A stretch of 64,000 nucleotides of DNA, from positions 1 to 64,000 of the forward strand of contig CAJQUW010009333.1 in the NCBI GenBank assembly GCA_907163375.1. The letters run 5' to 3'. This stretch comes from Prostheceraeus crozeri (taxonomy: Eukaryota; Platyhelminthes; Polycladida; Euryleptidae). Below, one piece after another: positions 59,501 through 64,000 of the stretch. Position 1 is the first letter of the stretch. The number at the start of each line of letters is the position of its first letter. Made by a program: the position numbers and the translations under genes. The notes below the pieces were generated by a model. The model was given only the letters and a program-made list of their open reading frames with translations. It ran no database searches and was not told the DNA's origin.

Positions 59501-61136
59501 CACACACACAGACACATTGCGAGTATTATGCTGTCCGCACGGTCTTTTCACTTTCACTTTGTGTCAAGGTTATGGACATAACCCGCCTTTGATCCTAAAT
59601 TTATCAAGTCTACGTAGAAGGAAACCTAAGAGAATGATGCCCACACGCCTGAATAGGCTACATTAAAAATGTTCATAGAACTGTATTGAATCTAGATAGA
59701 CTGAATATTACATACCGGAAATATAAACAGAAGTACCTGATGTCAATGTGGATTAAATTAGTTTCATATAAACGTCAATCATCACAAGCCAAGCAGCAGC
59801 TGATCTTTGAAATAAAACAATTTAACCTGTAGGTGAGGGATGTATAATCTTCTTCAACCAAATCACGGCTGAAGATGACCAAGAATTCACCATCTGAAAT
59901 TTTGCTTAATGTTGTTGAATAGATTTAACTCGTGACTTGGGATATGCGGATCGTTCAGCAGCTGCTCGTTATGTTATGAGAAGGAAAGATCGCCATCCCA
60001 AACACATGTTTTCAAGCGGGAGTAACAATCTGCTATAGATTGCGGGCACTTAATATATCATGGGATGTCGAATAATAACCTAGCACGTTGATTTTGAATT
60101 CACTGTCCGCTCGTTTGCCTTCATATAGCTTACATGATGAGACAGCTGTCTGTGCTGCTTCTGAGAAAATTTTGCTACATAGCGTCCGAAAAGAGATTTA
60201 AAATTGAATGATGTTGTGTTGTGCGAATTTTATACCCTATACATGCAATACTGATGGCGCTTTGTTTCCTGAGCTCTGATAATCGGACACTGTAGACACT
60301 TCATCATTGCCTACATGACAGGCCTTGCCTGTATCTAACAAAAGAAGAAAATAATTCGTAACAGTGGAATAATGACCGTTTCAGTGGTCTTCTTCAGTTT
60401 AGGGCACATGTCATGCTTCAATACAGTTCTCTGCCCATCGCAGTTGTGTGCGAAGAACTTGATTCACAGGGCAAGTACCTTTCAAGTTTCAGAGATTACG
60501 AAAAATTCACATTAAATTCGCAGGCATGCTTGTTTATACATAACTAATAACAACAGAAACTCAGAAGGTCAGCAGAGAGATACACGCTATAATTAATGTA
60601 CTCTCAAGGGCGCAGCGTTATTCGGAAATCGAAAGTTTTCGGTGATCTTTAAAAATGAATTGGATTCACTAACAGCACATCCCACTGACCAAACTATTCA
60701 TCTTGTCTTTGAATCAGTGACATAATCTCTCCTACCAAGAATTCAATAATACGCCTATTTATCAACAGCATGTATCACCATTCGCTTGTTTTCATCCATA
60801 TTTGATGGATGTCTTTCAATTCCATATGCAACATTGAATGAGCACTAATATCGCTGTATCAGACCAGCAAATATCTAGAATATTTTTCTCTAATTTTCAT
60901 GTGCTGTTTCGTTCTGTTGATTCAATACAATAATCAATGTGTACAAAAACTTAAATCTTCAATTTTCTATTTTTTTGAATTAATTGGGACTTCGTCATTG
61001 GTAAGAATTGTCATAATATTGAGTACAATTCACAACTAATAAAAGGCAACTTACCTCCTAAATACTTAGAAGATGAACGACTAGCTCTTGGCACATTAGT
61101 TTGTAATTTCTTAAAAGTAGACGATGTCCGAGACAT
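17301..61136 (-). CDS. Ten-exon gene for a 512-residue coiled-coil protein
   Basis: Exons were joined by hand: 61055-61136, 51486-51576, 49999-50100, 47384-47462, 47206-47320, 43776-43939, 41917-42255, 34760-34918, 26146-26313 and 17301-17540. Every junction keeps phase (1,2,2,0,1,0,0,0,0) and the sum is 1539 bases including TAA. The ATG at 61136 has an in-frame TAG ten codons upstream. Residues 1-60 form a basic, Ser/Thr-rich head. From about residue 70 to 495 the chain is charged heptad-like coiled coil rich in E, K, Q, L and R. The most distinctive block is [16 protein letters not shown] with the following TKATE and MTAEAENML. No enzyme motif, signal peptide or membrane segment is seen. 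Proteins of this type are usually centrosomal, ciliary or cytoskeletal scaffolds, but I cannot name the family. Nine introns total about 42 kb and carry most repeats of the window. Small extra exons may have been missed. Confidence 0.85.
17541..18879. other. Intron 9, part: no gene; PLE-type motif near 18510
   Basis: Mostly featureless. At about 18510-18545 (+) the order CTTGAGGCGGACT, AGTCGAAATATCGG resembles a Penelope-like terminal hairpin (GACT/AGTC stem, then GAAA). No coding remnant is attached. Confidence 0.35.
18880..19460 (-). pseudogene. LINE C-terminal zinc-binding region
   Basis: Reading on the minus strand from about 19400: RRCEQC, then [20 protein letters not shown]. This is the C-x2-C...H...C finger found at the end of several LINE polyproteins (reverse-transcriptase zinc-binding region). 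A Lys/Arg-rich tail follows ([17 protein letters not shown]). Downstream, 18896-19159, is non-coding 3' sequence. The copy is 5'-truncated. Confidence 0.55.
19825..20427 (-). mobile_element. MITE family A, copy 1 (diverged, longer)
   Basis: Complement of the family A body: TCTAATTCTGTG at the right (20427) and CACAAAATTAAAT at the left (19825). It shares the GGAATTCCTAATACCTTACAG and GTTTTCTCCATAATGTTGGC parts with 23459-23932. A second TCTAATTCTGTG at 20345 suggests an internal duplication or a nested end. No matching 8-bp flank was found. Confidence 0.65.
20428..21112. other. Intron 9, part: no gene seen
   Basis: Short unbroken frames are present but none has a recognisable motif. Confidence 0.4.
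21121..21376 (-). mobile_element. MITE family B, copy 2 (256 bp)
   Basis: Inverted copy of 7691-7946. Perfect 8-bp duplication GGTTTCGT at 21113-21120 and 21377-21384. The same length as the other two copies. Confidence 0.85.
21385..21991. other. Intron 9, part: no gene; short (CT)n
   Basis: A CT microsatellite of about 15 bases lies near 21436. Otherwise featureless. Confidence 0.4.
21992..22985 (-). pseudogene. RTE-like LINE, C-terminal half of reverse transcriptase
   Basis: The minus-strand order matches RTE-clade LINEs: [35 protein letters not shown], then (shifted frame) [15 protein letters not shown] with the catalytic FADD near 22760. Next come [21 protein letters not shown] and a thumb region with [18 protein letters not shown]. 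The C-terminus has [42 protein letters not shown]. At least three frameshifts are present. The N-terminal endonuclease is absent. The sequence ends in an ATGATGATG-like tail near 22005, typical of RTE 3' ends. Confidence 0.75.
22986..23326. other. Intron 9, part: no gene seen
   Basis: AT-rich. The words CCCCATACTGGGG near 22981 and CCCCCATACTGGGGG near 23329 bracket the stretch, so it may lie between two related repeat ends. Confidence 0.4.
23327..23966 (-). mobile_element. tRNA-derived SINE, split by a MITE
   Basis: The tail part is 23327-23458 and the head part 23933-23966. On the minus strand the head reads GTCTCCGTGGCAGAGTGGTT with an A-box-like TGGCAGAGTGG, then GGTCGAGCCCCGAAAGG (B-box-like) and a tail with GTCTGACTATGTCAGCACC. 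Removing the MITE and one GGCCAAGC copy restores a continuous SINE. Confidence 0.8.
23459..23932 (+). mobile_element. MITE family A, copy 2 (inserted in SINE)
   Basis: Starts CACAGAATTAGA and ends TTTAATTCTGT (final G lost). The 8-bp duplication GGCCAAGC is at 23451-23458 and 23933-23940. It includes a (GA)n run near 23506. 474 bp. Confidence 0.8.
24230..24820 (+). pseudogene. CR1/L2-like LINE C-terminal fragment
   Basis: Translated parts: [29 protein letters not shown] then a stop, [28 protein letters not shown] and [14 protein letters not shown] shifted frame then continues [45 protein letters not shown] and RRLDYFYE. This is the connector and C-terminal end of a LINE polyprotein. Broken by a stop near 24393 and a frameshift near 24550. 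Confidence 0.7.
24832..26075 (+). pseudogene. Tc1-like transposase relic, interrupted
   Basis: The N-terminal helix-turn-helix piece is at 24832-24916 ([18 protein letters not shown]). The body restarts at about 25165 ([22 protein letters not shown]). It then shows [33 protein letters not shown] and a decayed SPDL/PIEN-like region near 25690. Several stops and frameshifts are present. A probable terminal part with TCTCACACATTTGCAAACGA ends near 26075, just outside exon 9. Tc1 transposases cut and paste at TA sites. Confidence 0.7.
24917..25164 (-). mobile_element. PLE-type solo tail inserted in the Tc1 relic
   Basis: On the minus strand CTGATGA is followed by GGATACC, a short loop, GGTATTT and GAAACC: a hammerhead-like core with G-U pairs in the stem. 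It splits the Tc1 gene between its DNA-binding and catalytic parts. Only 3'-type sequence remains. Confidence 0.5.
26146..26313 (-). CDS. Coiled-coil gene exon 9
   Basis: TTTTCAG acceptor and GTGAGA donor; 168 bases in phase 0. Encodes [20 protein letters not shown] and [19 protein letters not shown]. The 5.6-kb satellite begins only about 160 bases upstream of it, in intron 8. Confidence 0.85.
26475..32071. repeat. Satellite: about 186 tandem copies of a 30-bp unit
   Basis: The unit is CTAGACATTCTATTCAACTG + TACTGCGTCC (30 bp). It runs almost without length change for 5.6 kb. One 12-bp insertion occurs near 27487. Variation is concentrated at a few sites: CTAGACA, CTAGACG or CTAAACG; CTGTACT or CTGCACT; and rarely GTTCC. 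Local higher-order copies occur, e.g. 27841-27960 repeats at 28021 (six units) and 30121 repeats at 30241 (four units). Because 30 is a multiple of 3 and the unit lacks stops in two plus frames and one minus frame, frames of up to 1129 codons appear. They have no coding support. The array lies in intron 8. Confidence 0.95.
32072..32752. other. Intron 8, part: no gene seen
   Basis: Unique-looking AT-rich DNA between the satellite and the nested MITEs. The 70-codon frame at 32079 has no motif. Confidence 0.4.
32761..33545 (+). mobile_element. MITE family A, copy 3, containing a family B copy
   Basis: Termini CACAGAATTAGA and TCTAATTCTGTG with a perfect 8-bp duplication GATTCAAC (32753-32760 and 33546-33553). 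Without the nested insert and its duplication it is 521 bp, within one base of copy 4. Confidence 0.9.
32826..33081 (+). mobile_element. MITE family B, copy 3 (nested)
   Basis: CATAGAAATTGAC to ATTTCTATG, 256 bp. Perfect duplication ATGTAACG at 32818-32825 and 33082-33089. The copy at 38810 shows a single ATGTAACG at the same place, so it is the empty site. Confidence 0.92.
33554..34759. other. Intron 8, part: no gene seen
   Basis: AT-rich. Two related phrases, AGAGTGCCAGATCGTCTGGG near 33986 and AGAGCCAGATCGTCTGAG near 34200, each followed by a GATGTCCTC word, suggest a short decayed duplication. Confidence 0.4.
34760..34918 (-). CDS. Coiled-coil gene exon 8
   Basis: TTTTCAG acceptor and GTACGG donor; 159 bases in phase 0. 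Encodes [20 protein letters not shown] and [19 protein letters not shown]. Confidence 0.85.
34919..35202. other. Intron 7, start: no gene seen
   Basis: Ends in a CCTAGTAACCTAGCAACCTA mini-repeat directly before the SINE array. Confidence 0.4.
35203..36075 (+). repeat. Eight tandem copies of a 99-bp tRNA-derived SINE head
   Basis: Units start at 35203, 35302, 35401, 35500, 35599, 35698, 35797 and 35897. The last is shifted by one inserted G. Each begins CCTGTCTCCGTGGCACAGTG, carries an A-box-like TGGCACAGTGG and a B-box-like GGTCGAGCCCC, and ends at GTCGTGAGGAAAGGCAT. Only the last unit runs on into the SINE body and tail (GTCTGACTGTGTCAGGATCG). The array shows two alternating subtypes (CTTGTCAGC and CTTGTGAGC). 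The 224-codon frame through it is a by-product of the 99-bp period. Confidence 0.9.
36076..36899. other. Intron 7, part: no gene seen
   Basis: AT-rich, featureless to eye. Confidence 0.4.
37380..37535 (+). mobile_element. Diverged MITE family A fragment
   Basis: Shares AGAGACACAGACAATGTCAA, GCGCAATGATCTCAATTCTT and ATCTGAAGGATTCGGGACAT with the family A copies, in the same order but with an internal replacement. It abuts the H2A piece. Confidence 0.5.
37559..37878 (+). pseudogene. Truncated histone H2A sequence
   Basis: From 37574 to 37867 one open frame encodes 98 residues of the H2A core: a GKGAKASGK-like tail, [60 protein letters not shown] and [20 protein letters not shown]2A pairs with H2B in the nucleosome and the acidic-patch [10 protein letters not shown] region is intact. 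Two departures from the usual sequence are NHRSRI for NKKSRI and [13 protein letters not shown] for LAAVLEYLTAEIL. The usual C-terminal docking part (about 25 residues) is missing and replaced by unrelated sequence. An ATG-TCC at 37554 is out of frame by one base. The piece is flanked by the 9-bp repeat CCTATATCC (37559-37567 and 37870-37878). It is probably a truncated insertion, not a working histone gene. Confidence 0.8.
37879..38407. other. Intron 7, part: no gene seen
   Basis: The frame running on from H2A (to 38011) and the 78-codon frame at 38042 have no recognisable motif. Confidence 0.4.
38419..38617 (-). mobile_element. tRNA-derived SINE, full-length copy
   Basis: On the minus strand: GTCTCCGTTGCACAGTGGTT, GGTCGAGCCCCGAAGG, GTCATTGGAAGTCGGCAGGA, then the body with GTCTGACTATGTCATC, ending in an A-rich tail (complement of TTTTTTTTCTTTT). 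An 11-bp duplication GATTCAAGAAA flanks it at 38408-38418 and 38618-38628. This is the best complete copy in the window. Confidence 0.88.
38810..39331 (+). mobile_element. MITE family A, copy 4 (empty site for family B)
   Basis: CACAGAATTAGA to TCTAATTCTGTG, 522 bp. Flanks GTTCATTC (38802-38809) and TTTCATTC (39332-39339) match in 7 of 8. It has a single ATGTAACG at about 38868 where copy 3 carries a family B insertion. Confidence 0.9.
39640..40530 (+). pseudogene. Penelope-like element: RT C-terminus to GIY-YIG, with tail
   Basis: In order: [17 protein letters not shown] (the FT-E-ENG-LPFLD stretch after the PLE catalytic core), YLWDSLFP with a following [27 protein letters not shown]. Then in a shifted frame [17 protein letters not shown] and [11 protein letters not shown], and [13 protein letters not shown]. 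Last comes the nuclease core [20 protein letters not shown]. Known PLE proteins have this order. There is at least one frameshift (near 40060) and a stop before VIYK. The LREA-type part is degraded. After the stop at 40497 comes GACAAAGCCGCAAGGCGAAA, a small hairpin tail of the type seen after PLEs. Confidence 0.75.
40757..40940 (+). mobile_element. tRNA-derived SINE copy
   Basis: GTCTCCGTGGCACAGTGGTT, GGTCGAGCCCCGAAGG, GGAAGTCGGCAGGAAGGGCA, then the tail GTCTGACTATGTCAGCACCG. It is the closest match to the array unit at 35203-36075. A target duplication was not clear. Confidence 0.8.
40941..41916. other. Intron 7, part: no gene seen
   Basis: AT-rich; no supported feature. Confidence 0.4.
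41917..42255 (-). CDS. Coiled-coil gene exon 7 (largest)
   Basis: CTTGTAG acceptor and GTAGGC donor; 339 bases, 113 codons, phase 0 at both ends. Strong heptads, for example [20 protein letters not shown] and [16 protein letters not shown], and [18 protein letters not shown] at the end. Confidence 0.88.
42256..43238. other. Intron 6, part: no gene seen
   Basis: Very AT-rich, including a TTAAAAATTAAATAATTAAT stretch near 42780. Confidence 0.4.
43239..43362. repeat. Inverted repeat, 28-bp arms
   Basis: GATGAAGTAAAGTGTACAAA at 43239 pairs with TTTGTACATTTTACTTCATC ending at 43362. The loop is about 68 bases. Confidence 0.7.
43578..43730. repeat. Inverted repeat, about 45-bp arms
   Basis: GTTTCTAGCTTGGGAAGG at 43578 pairs with CTTTCCAAGCTAGAAAC ending at 43730, with further matches over GGCGAAAA and GATCA. 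It lies just downstream of exon 6 in the direction of transcription. Confidence 0.65.
43776..43939 (-). CDS. Coiled-coil gene exon 6
   Basis: TTTTCAG acceptor and GTAAGT donor; 164 bases. Encodes [37 protein letters not shown] and a final LKAAETK. The short frame shown from 44313 down on this strand is not part of it. Confidence 0.85.
43940..44799. other. Intron 5, part: unrecognised frames only
   Basis: A 91-codon minus frame (44038-44313) with [20 protein letters not shown] is open, but I recognise no family. It could be repeat-derived. Confidence 0.35.
44800..45290 (+). pseudogene. LINE C-terminal fragment (CR1/L2-like)
   Basis: Early part with [20 protein letters not shown] (the connector motif of such LINEs). 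Then, in another frame, [39 protein letters not shown] and a final FKKCVKNEF. Several stops and frameshifts. Confidence 0.6.
45291..47205. other. Intron 5, part: no gene; short shared motif at two sites
   Basis: The phrase GGTCCACTGGACCCCCTCAG followed by GTCTCAGAGGGTGT occurs at 45990-46024 and, with one extra C, at 46745-46780. A diverged form is at 16750. Each is partly palindromic (GGTCCACTGGACC). Nothing else is seen. Confidence 0.5.
47206..47320 (-). CDS. Coiled-coil gene exon 5
   Basis: ATTCCAG acceptor and GTAAG donor; 115 bases, phase 0 in and 1 out. Encodes [17 protein letters not shown] and a following [16 protein letters not shown] heptad stretch. Separated from exon 4 by a 63-bp intron. 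Confidence 0.85.
47384..47462 (-). CDS. Coiled-coil gene exon 4
   Basis: 79 bases, AC acceptor at left and GTAAGT donor. Encodes [20 protein letters not shown] and MLARLK. Continues the block started in exon 3. Confidence 0.85.
48280..48325 (-). other. PLE-type terminal hairpin motif
   Basis: Minus strand: CACTGAGGCTGTGACATAG, TCACGAAACGTCTG. Stem GTGAC/GTCAC, then GAAAC. No coding part remains. Confidence 0.4.
48643..49719 (+). pseudogene. Tc1-like transposase with a 60-bp intron and one stop
   Basis: Exon 1 is 48643-49003 and exon 2 is 49064-49719. The intron starts GTAAGTAATG, ends TTTCTCCGCAG and joins in phase. The product would be 338 residues, the normal Tc1 length. Exon 1 has two helix-turn-helix regions ([20 protein letters not shown] and [14 protein letters not shown]) and a GRPR hook (GSGRPRL). 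Exon 2 has WTDESRF (first Asp), [12 protein letters not shown] (second Asp) and [12 protein letters not shown] (Glu). The second Asp and the Glu are separated by 34 residues, i.e. DD34E. The only break seen is TAA at 49549-49551. It lies antisense in intron 3 of the coiled-coil gene. Terminal repeats were not found. Confidence 0.8.
49999..50100 (-). CDS. Coiled-coil gene exon 3, ends at AT-AC donor
   Basis: TTTTCAG acceptor; 102 bases. Carries the block [19 protein letters not shown]. No GT donor exists before the frame hits a stop, but the exon abuts ATATCCTTTT, the exact U12-type AT-AC donor consensus. Ends in phase 2. Confidence 0.85.
50101..51485. other. Intron 2, with one unrecognised minus-strand frame
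   Basis: Apart from the frame at 50947-51240 nothing is recognised. Confidence 0.4.
50947..51240 (-). CDS. Unrecognised 97-codon open frame
   Basis: I do not recognise this protein. From ATG 51240 it reads [20 protein letters not shown], then [40 protein letters not shown] and a Cys-containing end. It is less AT-rich than its surroundings and on the same strand as the host gene, within intron 2. It could be an alternative exon, a repeat-derived exon or chance. An AG acceptor is possible near 51200, but no donor was identified. Confidence 0.25.
   Translation of the reverse strand: MISADVLNFKQTVADHLSYGRFDDMTPLEDFLRTITSDDVIDTFNVAFFTITDNASVEMESNIQHMSDCNFKCGLNRKFLCAMLSQYSVHSERICVT
51486..51576 (-). 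CDS. Coiled-coil gene exon 2
   Basis: TTCCAG acceptor and GTGAGT donor; 91 bases, phase 1 in and 2 out. Encodes [19 protein letters not shown] and LTSTDMG, a Pro/Thr/Lys-rich linker ahead of the coiled coil. Confidence 0.8.
51577..53515. other. Intron 1, part: no gene seen
   Basis: AT-rich. The 78-codon frame at 52376 has no motif that I recognise. Confidence 0.4.
53516..53791. repeat. 131-bp-arm foldback at the start of a PLE copy
   Basis: Arm 53516-53646 is the near-perfect reverse complement of 53661-53791, with a 14-bp spacer containing a run of seven A. Both arms encode the same PLE sequence outward ([20 protein letters not shown]), once on each strand. The frame in the left arm reads VDKISC where the right one reads VYKISC. 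Confidence 0.9.
53706..54050 (+). pseudogene. Penelope-like GIY-YIG endonuclease domain
   Basis: The frame has 114 codons and is unbroken. It contains [20 protein letters not shown] (GIY-YIG core as YKI...YIG), [46 protein letters not shown] and E-DSYRDF. The core Arg, the EH pair and the LREA Glu are all present, so this nuclease domain looks intact. The reverse transcriptase part is missing: the copy is 5'-truncated exactly where the foldback begins. It is followed by a characteristic tail at 54230-54350. Confidence 0.8.
54230..54350 (+). other. PLE tail with hammerhead-like hairpin
   Basis: CTGAAGA (54260-54266), T, stem GATTGC/GCAGTC with loop CGGATA, then GAAA (54286-54289). PLE terminal repeats are known to carry hammerhead ribozymes of the form CUGANGA-stem-GAAA. 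One extra base lies between the core and the stem, and stem I is not evident, so activity is uncertain. Confidence 0.5.
54380..54650 (+). other. GC-rich segment with unrecognised 86-codon frame
   Basis: This stretch is much richer in GC than its surroundings (e.g. 54480-54590). The frame from 54387 has [20 protein letters not shown], and no domain is recognised. It follows the PLE tail directly. It could be part of another repeat or a separate insertion. Confidence 0.35.
54651..56226. other. Intron 1, part: no gene seen
   Basis: AT-rich. The Phe/Leu-rich 67-codon frame at 55172 is probably chance. Confidence 0.4.
56227..56360. repeat. Inverted repeat, about 43-bp arms
   Basis: CCAAATCTCAACAGGAAAGA and CTAGTCAGCGCACCCAATT pair with AATTGGGTGCGCTGACTAG and CTGGTTGAGATTTGG. 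The loop is about 48 bases. Confidence 0.75.
56361..58024. other. Intron 1, part: no gene seen
   Basis: Contains TAGGCCTA palindromes near 56409 and 57257. No supported coding or repeat structure otherwise. Confidence 0.4.
58025..58404 (+). repeat. Three spaced copies of GGTAACGGAATTTCA
   Basis: Exact 15-base copies start at 58025, 58192 and 58390, spaced 167 and 198 bases. The interior is not repetitive by eye. Related ATAACGGGATGTAAC follows at about 58422. Confidence 0.7.
58405..61054. other. Intron 1, part: microsatellites only
   Basis: A CT/CA microsatellite is at about 59478-59512 and a C-run near 58905. No gene seen. Confidence 0.45.
61055..61136 (-). CDS. Coiled-coil gene exon 1 (start)
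   Basis: ATG then 27 codons ([14 protein letters not shown] start), ending G|GTAAGT in phase 1. Basic, serine-rich N-terminus. Intron 1 is about 9.5 kb. Confidence 0.8.
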
Positions 61137-61353
61137 CAGATGTTTTTTTGAAAATACCTGATGCTATTCGTAACTAAGTATTGAAGATGCAGCCCTTTTT
61201 AATTGAGTTAAACAAATCGATGTAATGGTTTGCTTGATTTTGCTTCCGTTTAATACAGTAAGCAGCAGCTCATGCAGTGCGAAATTACACAAGTTCACAC
61301 AACTTTCATTATGAGAAATTAATTCTGTTTCATAGCCCATCACCAATCATGCA

Positions 61354-61741
61354 TTGACTGTGAGAGTGTTTGGTGAAAAGAATTTTGAGAAATCAGAGGG
61401 ACTATCTAATCAACTTGTCGAATGCAGAGTTTTTTATAACAGACATGGGATCAACGTCACAATGAACAACCCTGCGATAGAAAAATACAAAAGTGGGCCA
61501 ACCTTGTCTTTAATGAAGGAGGATGAACTGAGAACAAAATGCATTGAATAAGCAGCTTCACAAAAAAGGAGAACCATTTCGACAAGATATTTTACGATTG
61601 GCTCTTAATGCCGAATGCCTCCGACTCATCTCTGCTTTATCAGTAGAATCCATAACAACGCTAGATTTTAATCAGGCACCAATGAGAGCATCCTTAAACA
61701 GTCATTATGCAGCTTGTGCAAATCACAGACACGAAAAATGA
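61354..61741 (+). other. Unrecognised overlapping frames upstream of the coiled-coil gene
   Basis: Frame 61354-61551 (VRVFGEKNFEKSEGLSNQL, RHGINVTMNNPAIEKYKSG) and frame 61544-61741 (LHKKGEPFRQDILRLALNAE) overlap by a few bases. They could be one gene joined by a frameshift. I recognise no family. They are divergent from the coiled-coil gene, about 220 bases from its ATG. Confidence 0.25.
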
Positions 61742-64000
61742 TATTTTGTAAAGATAAAATTGTTCGCAGACTGTTGTGAATATTCTTACAGAAATTTCCT
61801 GGAAAATTATTTTTTGAATGATGCACCAATTTTACTTGAACTTAATTGAGGTTTTATTTTCGTTTTCGGAAAATATGTTGCCCGAGTCCTCGAGTTATCT
61901 GCTAATAATATTCTGAACATCACTACGTGTGTGTTGACATAATCAAATACGAGAGTAACACTTAGCGACAATATTAATGTTTGGCTATGATCTTTATATT
62001 TGAAAGTCACGCTATGGTGGGATGCAGTCCTGCCATACTTTACTGGAATGACTATCATAAACAGCTGATATGTAACTGGTCCCTATTATTTCTTGGGATT
62101 TACTACACTTGAGTGCACTGAAAACATTCAACACCAATTGATCGTCATTCGCAAGATTTTCATCCTTTTTATTGAAATTTGCTTCTTCACATGTTTACTG
62201 TTATTATGCTGGCTATCAATTATCACAGCTGAATCTATTTGAGGAAAGACTAAAATTTAGTAACACGGTCCCTAATTGCAATGTGTGACAACACAAATCT
62301 ATTTTCGACGACTGCACTTACCAGGATTACGTGTTGTAAACTATTTCGACGATTGTCAGGAATGTTGGGTTCGCAGCTACTGCACCCTGAGGTACTAAAA
62401 ATATTCCATGCCTAAAGCCACTCCTCATATTTCTCTATAAAGAGACTTCATCTATGTAACTAAACATATGCATGAGGTTCCATCTTGACTGGCTGCTTGT
62501 CTTGCCTTGCCTTCTTCATAAATTGAATTCTTCAGTGAATCACAATCAATGTGTTATATTAATCGCAGATAACTTTTGTATGTGTATGGGGCAATAAATA
62601 TTTCCGGGCAGCCGGTGCAATCACGCGTGACCACAATTATTTAGGAGCCGGTTCAATGGCCATTAGATATCTTAGGAGGCCCATTTGGACATGACCAACT
62701 CAGCCTTACAAGAGATGACTCTCGGAACTCATTCGACTTCAAATGCCTCAAGGCTAGTACCAGTTTGAGCTAATAAGATAATATACCGTAGACTGGACGG
62801 TGAATCCGTAATAATATTGCTAAGGAAAAATTCAAAAGAAGTCAGGCTCATTCAAATCATAGCATAATTTTTCCAATGTTTTTAGAGCTCGATTGTAAAA
62901 AGTTCACCGGAAGAAAGTCATCTGGCTCTACGATATATTCGGAAGTTAGGCTATCAATTGTCTACATGAATGATTGTGTGTAAGAGTGCAGGACTATTAT
63001 CAATGGATAATCCAACCGGTAGACTTAAGGATGAAGGATGCTGACCGTTCATTCCGTACCTGGGGAGTGGTGATAAATTCCTCGACTTCTTGAGTCGAAC
63101 TCATTGAAGATTTGAGGGAGAACAATCTCCTTTCATACAATCAGGCTACTGTATGAGCTCTGTTCTTGGAGTCGCATCGTTTCTTCTCCTGTTGGGCCGC
63201 GACTTTTTTTCGGTGTGAAGTAGCGACCCGATTCCAACTTAACGAATACCGCTGTCGATGGAATTTTCGGACTGCCAAATGTTTTTCCGGTAACCATTTT
63301 ACACATCTGTCTGTGGATTCCTAAAAATCAAACCTATCGGAACTAAAATTTCATCAATTTTAGCAGGTATCATGGATGCAGTGTCAAGTGATTAGCTGGT
63401 TGACTGCTTGCAATCAGACACACAAAGACACACAGACTAAGGAATATATTTGTGCACACGAGTGAAATTTTGTAGTTATCCCTTGTAGCCTGCAGTTGAA
63501 AATTACCAGAAATAGTGCCTATACCCAAGTCACTCGCAAGATGGAATACAATTTGTGCAGCTTTTGCTTTGAAATTTACATTATGCCACTTTAGGTTATC
63601 ATAAGCGATTTACACAACTGCACATCGCAGGGTGTTCGCGCCCCCTGGAAAACATCGAAAACTCCGGGAAAAATGAATTTTACCCTGGAGATCCAGGAAT
63701 CTTGGAGTAGGAGAAAGAAGTTGCCGAACTTGATGAGACCATTTTTAGTATTCAAATGATCTTATCTGACTGAAAACGCTTCGATGTTCACCTTGTTGCA
63801 TTTCATAACCGTGTAGACAAATTCTGTTGTTGCACTTCATTGTCACGTCATATATTTTTCATTAATGATTGTCATTCTCTTACTCTATTTTGTTCTCCCC
63901 ATTCATCGCAAAAAAAATATATTGCGATCGATTATATTTTCATTTTTTCTAGAAAAATGGTGTAACCTGATGCATACTTCGTATGTGCTATATTGGCATT
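61742..64000. other. Upstream flank, no gene seen
   Basis: No supported coding, RNA or repeat feature in the remaining sequence. Confidence 0.4.

Overview
The window is nuclear DNA of an intron-rich, AT-rich metazoan, most likely a marine invertebrate. The evidence is a ten-exon spliced gene with one U12-type AT-AC intron, a tRNA-derived SINE family, Penelope-like (PLE) retroelements, CR1/L2-like and RTE-like LINEs, Tc1 and hAT DNA transposons, and a large satellite. The palindrome TAGGCCTA occurs at least six times; I associate this with echinoderms and related groups, but that is only a weak taxonomic hint. No prokaryotic, organellar, rRNA or intact tRNA gene was seen.

Host genes. (1) A minus-strand gene spans about 61,136 down to 17,301. 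Ten exons join with matching phases into a 512-residue coiled-coil protein. I worked the exons out by hand from GT/AG (and one AT/AC) boundaries. I recognise the architecture (short basic, Ser/Thr-rich head, then coiled coil) but cannot name the family with confidence. (2) A minus-strand caspase-like (peptidase C14) reading frame lies at 4,123-4,923. Its catalytic His and Cys are kept, but the residues expected to read P1 aspartate are replaced. (3) A truncated histone H2A piece at 37,574-37,867 is flanked by a 9-bp direct repeat.

Layout. 1-4,000: a LINE end and two head-to-head PLE endonuclease fragments inside nested inverted repeats. 4,100-4,930: the caspase-like frame. 5,385-11,012: a large DNA transposon with inverted repeats of roughly 640 bp and a decayed zinc-finger transposase. 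It carries a hAT-like insertion (5,965-7,305) in its left end and a 256-bp MITE. 11,000-17,300: PLE tails, a LINE fragment and hairpins. 17,301-61,136: the coiled-coil gene, whose introns hold nearly everything else. Intron 9 has LINEs, a SINE split by a MITE, and a Tc1 relic. Intron 8 has a 5.6-kb satellite of 30-bp units. Intron 7 has eight tandem 99-bp copies of a SINE head, the H2A piece, SINEs, MITEs and a PLE. Intron 3 is the AT-AC intron and holds a nearly intact, intron-bearing Tc1 transposase on the opposite strand. Intron 1 has a PLE with a 131-bp foldback at its start. 61,137-64,000: no recognisable gene.

Two MITE families are defined here by exact 8-bp target duplications. Family A has termini CACAGAATTAGA and is about 521 bp. 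Family B has termini CATAGAAAT and is exactly 256 bp in three copies. One family B copy sits inside a family A copy, and another family A copy in the window gives the matching empty site.
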